From the NCBI GenBank assembly GCA_012295275.1, contig CM022672.1, forward strand, positions 21,865,628 through 21,923,127: a DNA stretch of 57,500 bases, in the 5' to 3' direction. The DNA comes from Chrysomallon squamiferum (taxonomy: Eukaryota > Mollusca > Gastropoda > Neomphalida > Peltospiridae). The translations under genes were made by a program, and so were the position numbers. Below are positions 48,858 through 57,500 of this stretch, piece by piece. Below the pieces are notes generated by a model that searched no databases, was not told the DNA's origin, and was given only the letters and a program-made list of their open reading frames with translations. The first letter of the stretch is position 1, and every line of letters starts with the position of its first letter.

Positions 48858-50842
48858 TGTATGTGTGTGTATATGTACGTATGTATGAATGTATGCATAT
48901 ATTATCTTTATAATTACCTATTCATATAAGATTCCATTCAGTACAAGGCACGTGTGAAAATAAATGAACATGTTATGAAACGTGAACAGTCTGCTGTACG
49001 TGTGCGTGCTGTGTGTATACTGGACGTACTTGGAGTGTTTGTAAAGATGTTACAGCATTAACGAGAAAGAGTGTACAAAATCACAATACGATGCTTTTCC
49101 GAACATTTAAAATCAACACATGAAACATAATATATATACATACACATATATACAAAACTGCATAACAAGTGATGAAACAGTTCAGGATCTGTGTCATCCA
49201 GAATTCCACACGTCGACTAACATCCCAGTCAGATCTGTGGAAAATCCTATATTCAGGGTTTTCACAAAATTAGAGCTGGGCCAATTTCACATTATCAGTC
49301 CAGGCGTTGTTTTCACATCTCAGGGGAAAAACATTATCAGTTTACTCTGTATCTCACGATGCGTAGACACAGAAAGCTCATGCCAAACAATATAGACAGA
49401 AACGTTGAGGGAACAAAAACTTTCATGAATTATACTCTGTATGAACATATTTTTAAAAGTCTTAAAAGTCGAATTCAGTGAAAAAAGAAAATGATGATGC
49501 GTAGACAAAGAAACCTAACGTCAAACAATACCAACAGAACAAGTAAAAGTGAAGACATGCAGAAGTATTATTTGGCACAACTGTATACATTACCATCAGC
49601 ACCAGCAGAAAAAGTTACAAGCGGAAAAGACCTTTTTAAAATACGTAAATATTATCTGAAACACAGTATTTGCAAACAAAGGAGCAAACGAGAAAAATGG
49701 CAAAAGAAAATATGCCAACATTCCTTACCTACAGAAACCGTATGCTTATTTTTTGTTTATTTGCTGTCAAGGACATGATCAGATGCATGGTTACCTTTTG
49801 CAAAATGACTGATCACTAACCGAATACATGACCGAAACGCAATCCGCATACGCACAATCAGTTTCCGCTTGTCTAGATAATCCGCTGTATGATCATTTAA
49901 TAAAAATTAATAACAAAATTTGTTTTTAAAATAAACATTTTAATAATGAATAAATGCCACCTCTAAGTGTAAACTACGTCCTCGAATTGCCATTTGTATA
50001 CTTTATATAATGTAATTTAGAAAGAAACAAAGACCTGAAAAGAACGTGAGGTAATTTATAAGGGAATAATAAAATGCGGTGAAAATTGCGTAATAGTTTT
50101 CATTGCGTACTTGCATTGACAAAACAGACTCACTGGAAATATATATATAAAAAAAAAAAAAATGACAGCAGCAAAAACATAACAACGTCAAATGGTCTCC
50201 AGCTTTGAATGGCAGCAGATATTGAAAATCATATGCTTTGTTATATGGCAGAATGAAAAAAAAAAATAAAAAAAAAAAAATCTCCAAGACTCTGCTGATT
50301 TTTATACTGCAAACAGTAAGGAAGACATTTCAAGCACATATTAAAACAAAGAACCTCTGCAGATAAACACGAACACGTTGTATTTACTTTGTATCTGCAT
50401 CGGCACGATTTGCTACAACAACGTAAAAGCTAGACGAACGATTATGACGAATGAACATTTATATTGCATTTGCCTCTTTTATGGATGGAAAGTCCGTAGC
50501 ACAATAAATTAATAACATCATGTTATACAGACAATACAAAATCATTGCAAATCTACCAGTGGACGGATGGGATATGTACATCATCAGCTCGAACTCTTAT
50601 TTGTTTTACGTACAGTAGTTATATGCAGGGCAGTAAGAAAATATAATGTGTATATTTATGTAAACACTCATACCAGTATATATATATATACCTACATATA
50701 TATATATATATATATGCATATACATCAGACATGCTGAATCAAAAACCTATCTTCATAAAATATTCTATTATTTATAAGGTTAAATGCAAAATGTTGACAT
50801 ATATATGTATGTGTGTGTGTGTGTGTTTATGTATGTGTGTTT

Positions 50843-50874
<32 letters not shown>

Positions 50875-51264
50875 AGTTAACAATTCAGAATATTTAGGAA
50901 AATGTTTTTTTCTTTGAATAATTTGCGTCAGAAACAACCTAAAACAGACTGCGGTGTGAAGAGGCAGGGAAAAGTTTATAATGAAATAGTTTTTAATTGT
51001 TTTTTTTTTCAGTTATTTCTTCATCTTTGTTATTCTTCGAAGGCCACGTCAACGTTCAGATAAATTCTTATCATAACGTACGTGTACCCGTGTCGTAAGT
51101 TTTCTACGTCATAATTTGTTAATACTAACCACAAGAAGTTCAGATTAATTATAATTTTAAAATATTCTTTTAGTTCCAGACCAGTTTACAAAAATAAAAC
51201 AAAACAAAAATAAAAAAATTATTATAAAAATAAAAAATAAATAAATAGATTAATTAATTAATTA

Positions 51265-51320
<56 letters not shown>

Positions 51321-51511
51321 CAATAATAATAAAGCCGTTTGTTTGGAAGTTGCTTTTAACAGCTATAACCTTCTATACGTCGGAACAGGCAGATAATAAT
51401 TAATACGAACACACACACACACATATTTACATACGTTATATACATTATATATTAAATTTAGTATTAAATACAGTGAGGGTACCCTGCAAAACACGTGTAT
51501 TTCCGAACATT

Positions 51512-54911
<3,400 letters not shown>

Positions 54912-56054
54912 CTGAAATAATAGATCTATCTTAGATGTTGATTTTTTACATTCTTAAATATATATTAAACTTAATTGGGAAGAGTTTGTACATAATGGCA
55001 GCTTCTAATTATCCTGTCTCACGTGTGACAGCTGAACAGTAGTCATATCAGTCATCGTTAGTTGTTTTTTTTTCTTGTTTTTTTAAATTGTCATTATTGT
55101 TGTTGTTGTTGTTGGTCGTGGTGGTGGTGGTGGTGGTGGTGGTGGTGGTGTAACAGCAGACCTTATAAATAGTTGTGGATTCATCTTTAGTAATCTTATA
55201 CCGATAACTCTGATGATTCAATCAAAGCAAACTACTTGATGTTTCAGGACTAAACCGGATTTTTATTTGAAGGTTTTATATTATTTTTGACTTTTGTTGC
55301 AACCACAGTTAACCGTAGTTATCATAGATTACTTCGCTGTCAAGAATACAGAAAAAAATAGCAACACTTTTAAACTCAGCGTTTCTTTTCTTTAAATTCC
55401 ATCTATTATTATTATTATTATTATTATTATCATCATCATCATCATCATCATCATTGACTGCTATTCGGCTTTTTGCGTCGTTATCCCGGTTATTTTACTT
55501 TGAAAACCGGAAGTGACCTCGGAAACTGAATGTTTAAATATCGTGAAGTGCCGTTCTCTTCCGTTTTATTTTGACCAACGCTTCCGAACCACTGATGACG
55601 AATGCCTCGATGATTGAATCAAAACTCTACAACAGTTAGCTGATTACAGGGAGTCGTGTTTCTGTGTAGGTGGATCTGTATGGCGTAATATTAGTCTACT
55701 TTCATCCCGCAGCATTATGGAGCAAATCGATAAATAACAACTACAAATTAAGGATTTGATTTGGAATAATGACAAAATATTATTTGTTCAAATGTGATTA
55801 TAAATTACTTTAATCTCGGTTATTTATCAGTGGTTATTTTTATATGAAATGAAATATTAGAGGAGGAAAAAGAAACCATTATGCTTATCTGATATTTTCA
55901 GTTGTTAGTACATTTAGTTTTAGACTATATAGGACCTGTTTGGACTTATACATATACATATACATTTATATATATATACACACACACATACACACTACAT
56001 ACATACATACAAACACATATATATATACACACATATACATATATACTTACATGT

Positions 56055-56099
<45 letters not shown>

Positions 56100-56514
56100 C
56101 ATACACATAGATACATACACACACATACAATCATACATACATACATACATATATTATATATACATTCAGAAGCTTACTGTATTAGTCAGGCACAAGTAGC
56201 ATGGAATCTCATTTTGGAGTCTAAAGTGTTTTTTACTTAGGGGTAAAACTGATGTTTGCATACATATACTGAAACTATGTGGCAAAATCCAAGATGACTG
56301 CCACCGAATTTATTATCTTCATATCTTCGAAACTAGATCAGACAGAAACATGAATGAAAGGTCGTTTTATATGATTTCAGATATAAATAATTTAATGCAG
56401 TCATATTTCCCCAATAAAACAGAAATAAATGCTGTTGGTAAACCATACAATGATGAAGATGTAGCTCTTTTAAGTCAAATTAAAGTGCTGTTAGGTATAG
56501 GCTAATAACTAACA

Positions 56515-56620
56515 AGTCGTGATTGGACTTTGTTCTCCTGTCTCAGGGCGTTCCCGAATATTGTCTATGTGCAGAGTCTACTCACACGTACATAAGACAG
56601 AGAATATTCAAATCCTATAA
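56515..56620 (+). mobile_element. SINE family fragment, copy 4 (5' truncated)
   Basis: CGTGATTGGACTTTGTTCTC, then a TATTGTCTATGTGCAGAGTCT block, and CATAAGACAGAGAATATTC are the reverse complement of the copy at 53453. Orientation is therefore plus. Both boxes are missing, and TACA/TATG repeats follow as a tail. Confidence 0.65.
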
Positions 56621-57318
56621 TACAAATATGCATAATACATATATGCATACACACACACATACGCATACACATATATACACAGATACATACATTCATATAT
56701 AATACATTCGTACGTACATACAAACATACATACATACATTTATACATGCAAACACATATCATATTAACAAAAATTCTCTTTAATTTTTCCCCAACTCTTT
56801 TTCTCTCACAAACAGACACGCAGATACACACACACTCGCGCCCACAAAAAAAAAAAATACTTGTATTATATTCTACGCATTAAGTTCATTAACCTCAACA
56901 CAAAAAAACAAACATACAAAACACCAGTCGGTCACCGCGACAGTTTAATAAATATTTAATTTGTTTAATTACTTTTCTTTCGGCTTCTCTCTGTACTTAA
57001 ATCTAATCAAGCAACAGTTTACGAGAGACCTTGAACCCAGATCGAGATCCTCCGCAGTCCAGACTTGGTCCCTGGCCAAACAATGGCGTAGTTAGTGGCT
57101 ACTGCGTGTTTACAACACACGTTCGCTGGTTTGCGTTTTCTTTCTCAGGTTTCTCCACAGTTGTCAACGAAAGAATCTAAACGTCTGAATGTGACTGCTT
57201 TTCATTTACTTCAAGTGGTGAAAATCTGTTGGTGAACTCCAGGACTTCAATGACTTCAACGAACGTTGACGTGCATGGATACATACTCATACGTACATAT
57301 ACGTACATACATACGTAC

Positions 57319-57374
<56 letters not shown>
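57319..57374. repeat. (TA)n array
   Basis: About 28 TA units flanked by ACGTACAT-type tetranucleotide repeats on both sides. Confidence 0.95.
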
Positions 57375-57377
<3 letters not shown>

Positions 57378-57500
57378 ATATACGTACGTACGTACGCACA
57401 TGCATACTTGCATACTTCATACATATATAAATGCATACATACATACATATATATATATCGCGTGTATGTGTGTGTGTGTGATTTGTTTTACTGCTTTTGA

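Larger units (their letters stand above)
43256..51511. other. Large repeat-rich gap between the convergent Neverland genes
   Basis: About 8.3 kb with no supported exon. Contents include TTTA repeats at 43428-43500 and 46355-46402, a GTGC/GTGT block at 44353-44412, CA arrays at 45399-45434 and 46682-46737, ATT-type arrays at 46957-47167, TATG blocks near 48750-48870, an AAT array at 51268-51325, and two copies of an 80-bp dispersed repeat (45270, 48023). Both gene 3' ends face this gap. Confidence 0.65.
54912..57500. other. Region upstream of nvd copy 2 exon 2; no exon recognised
   Basis: This stretch is probably part of the first intron of nvd copy 2. It holds GTT then GGT repeats near 55096-55149, ATT/ATC repeats near 55405-55455, TACA/CA blocks at 55945-56160, a SINE fragment at 56515, and a TA array at about 57319-57374. 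I searched the minus strand for the expected VPPVYPNGWFG segment and did not find it. Confidence 0.55.

Noticed and set aside
49120-49395. 91-codon open frame in the gap between the Neverland genes
   Set aside because: It has no recognisable domain, begins in TA/TACA repeat, and shows no paralogue or splice support.
57010-57140. Possible tRNA or second SINE head (TGGCGTAGTTAG on plus, GGGTTCAAGGTC on minus)
   Set aside because: The A-box-like and B-box-like strings are on opposite strands and no cloverleaf could be drawn, so it is left uncalled.
57177-57413. Minus-strand open frame as the missing first exon of nvd copy 2
   Set aside because: It lacks the expected VPPVYPNGWFG-type segment and membrane anchor; half of it is TA and TACA repeat.

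Overview
The window is animal nuclear DNA. It is AT-rich, full of di- and trinucleotide arrays, and its genes have GT-AG introns, polyadenylation signals and short dispersed SINE-like repeats. The gene set (CDC7 kinase, an ankyrin/SOCS-box pair, two Neverland-type Rieske oxygenases, two secreted multi-EF-hand proteins) together with the repeat load suggests a lophotrochozoan, most likely a mollusc; this is inference. No bacterial, phage, CRISPR or rRNA feature was found.

Layout: 1-690 is unassigned and compositionally odd. 2763-5525 (+) and 9833-13549 (-) are two convergent paralogous genes, each with seven coding exons, for secreted five-EF-hand proteins. 18064-24989 (+) is CDC7, the DDK kinase that starts DNA replication, in ten coding exons with an apparent one-base frame break in exon 9. 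27084-29294 (-) and 30350-32660 (+) are two divergent, mosaically near-identical ankyrin-repeat/SOCS-box genes sharing a roughly 1 kb promoter interval. 36053-43255 (+) and 51512-54911 (-, first coding exon not found) are convergent paralogues of Neverland/DAF-36 cholesterol 7-desaturase; the first has an apparent one-base deletion in a C run of exon 1. The long gaps hold microsatellites and short dispersed repeats and no gene that I can support.

Three of the four gene families are inverted pairs (tail-to-tail, head-to-head, tail-to-tail), with CDC7 as the only single-copy gene. The ankyrin pair carries a 113-bp tract of complete identity between diverged flanks, which points to gene conversion. 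In the second Neverland gene a 41-bp minisatellite has amplified an exon end together with its 5' splice site, leaving seven tandem donor-like sites. I did not find an obvious new multi-gene system; the most noteworthy items are these structural ones. All exon joins were deduced by eye from splice signals, reading phase and paralogue or family comparison.
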